Under the pieces are notes generated by a model. That model searched no databases. It saw nothing but the letters and a program-made list of their open reading frames with translations, and was not told where the DNA came from. The position numbers and the translations under genes are program-made. Below, piece after piece: positions 5,781 to 6,045 of a stretch of 6,045 nucleotides of DNA. Origin of the DNA: an uncultured bacterium (lineage in GTDB: Bacteria; Bdellovibrionota_C; UBA2361; SZUA-149; CALKYB01); NCBI GenBank assembly GCA_938003565.1, contig CALKYB010000142.1, positions 1 through 6,045 on the forward strand. Reading direction: 5' to 3'. Position 1 is the stretch's first letter. Every line of letters begins with the position of its first letter.

Positions 5781-6045
5781 CTCGAAGACCCCCCGTTTGC
5801 AATGTTGTTGCTCTGACCCTGTCGGGTTTGAACAGAGATCGACTTGCCGCCAGCCTTTTTAATCTCATCCATGACTTTGATGATTTCTTGAATAGAAACT
5901 TCAGCTGCTGTTTGCAAAGCGACGGTGTCTTCTTCGCCACTACCAAGTAAAGGTTTTATCTGAGAAGCCAGGGCATTTAGCTCAACTGGTGCACCGTTTA
6001 AGCTCAATATGCCGTTGGCTGCAACTGAGACATTTATATCTGAGG
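5777..6045 (-). CDS. exbD: ExbD/TolR-family biopolymer transport protein, C-terminal part only
   Basis: The gene enters from the right edge (first complete codon at 6043-6041). The 88 visible residues are the periplasmic C-terminal domain of an ExbD/TolR protein: SDINVSVAANGILSLNG with the Asn-Gly turn, a middle helix, TAAEVSIQEIIKVMDEIKKAGG, and a closing SISVQT strand. A low-complexity tail ending in GGSSS follows. The transmembrane helix with the proton-carrying Asp would be upstream, outside the window. ExbD with ExbB forms the proton-driven motor for TonB. The directly overlapping tonB gene makes ExbD more likely than TolR, whose neighbours are usually tolQ and tolA. TolA is an alternative reading of the neighbour but fits its C-terminal domain less well. 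Confidence 0.87.
   Translation of the reverse strand, partial: SDINVSVAANGILSLNGAPVELNALASQIKPLLGSGEEDTVALQTAAEVSIQEIIKVMDEIKKAGGKSISVQTRQGQSNNIANGGSSS

Overview
The window reads as a chromosomal segment of a Gram-negative bacterium. A TonB/ExbD energy-transducing system and a lipobox lipoprotein imply an outer membrane. The gene set (a thioredoxin-type PAPS reductase, a secreted nickel superoxide dismutase, a phosphonate-type ABC transporter and an ACX4-like acyl-CoA dehydrogenase) would suit a proteobacterium, possibly marine and gammaproteobacterial. That placement is inference from gene content; no rRNA or other taxonomic marker is present. Base composition looks moderate and slightly AT-rich throughout, and no gene stands out as foreign.

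Layout, left to right. (1) Positions 1-1450, plus strand: the 3' part of a fused ATPase-permease gene of the phosphonate/phosphate importer family (PhnC domain followed by PhnE domain in one polypeptide). (2) Positions 1555-2091, plus strand: an unrecognised small lipoprotein with four cysteines in addition to the lipidated one. (3) A perfect 12-bp hairpin at 2150-2191 lies between convergent genes. (4) Positions 2206-3561, minus strand: an acyl-CoA dehydrogenase/oxidase of the ACX4/glutaryl-CoA dehydrogenase-like branch, with an unusual Met/Lys-rich N-terminal extension. (5) Positions 3562-3942 hold no gene but are dense in inverted repeats and hairpins. This is the least explained stretch of the window. 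(6) Positions 3943-6045, minus strand: a run transcribed leftwards as exbD (cut by the window edge), tonB, cysH, sodN. exbD and tonB overlap. The next two gaps are 66 and 62 bp, so this could be one transcription unit or a core pair with appended genes.

Functionally, ExbD and TonB power outer-membrane import. CysH supplies sulfite for cysteine synthesis. SodN, with its signal peptide, would detoxify superoxide outside the cytoplasm, and the nickel it needs may itself depend on TonB-linked uptake (inference). No new multi-gene system is clearly present. The items best worth a second look are the structured intergenic region, the signal-peptide NiSOD with Phe in place of the usual Tyr9, and the PhnC-PhnE fusion.
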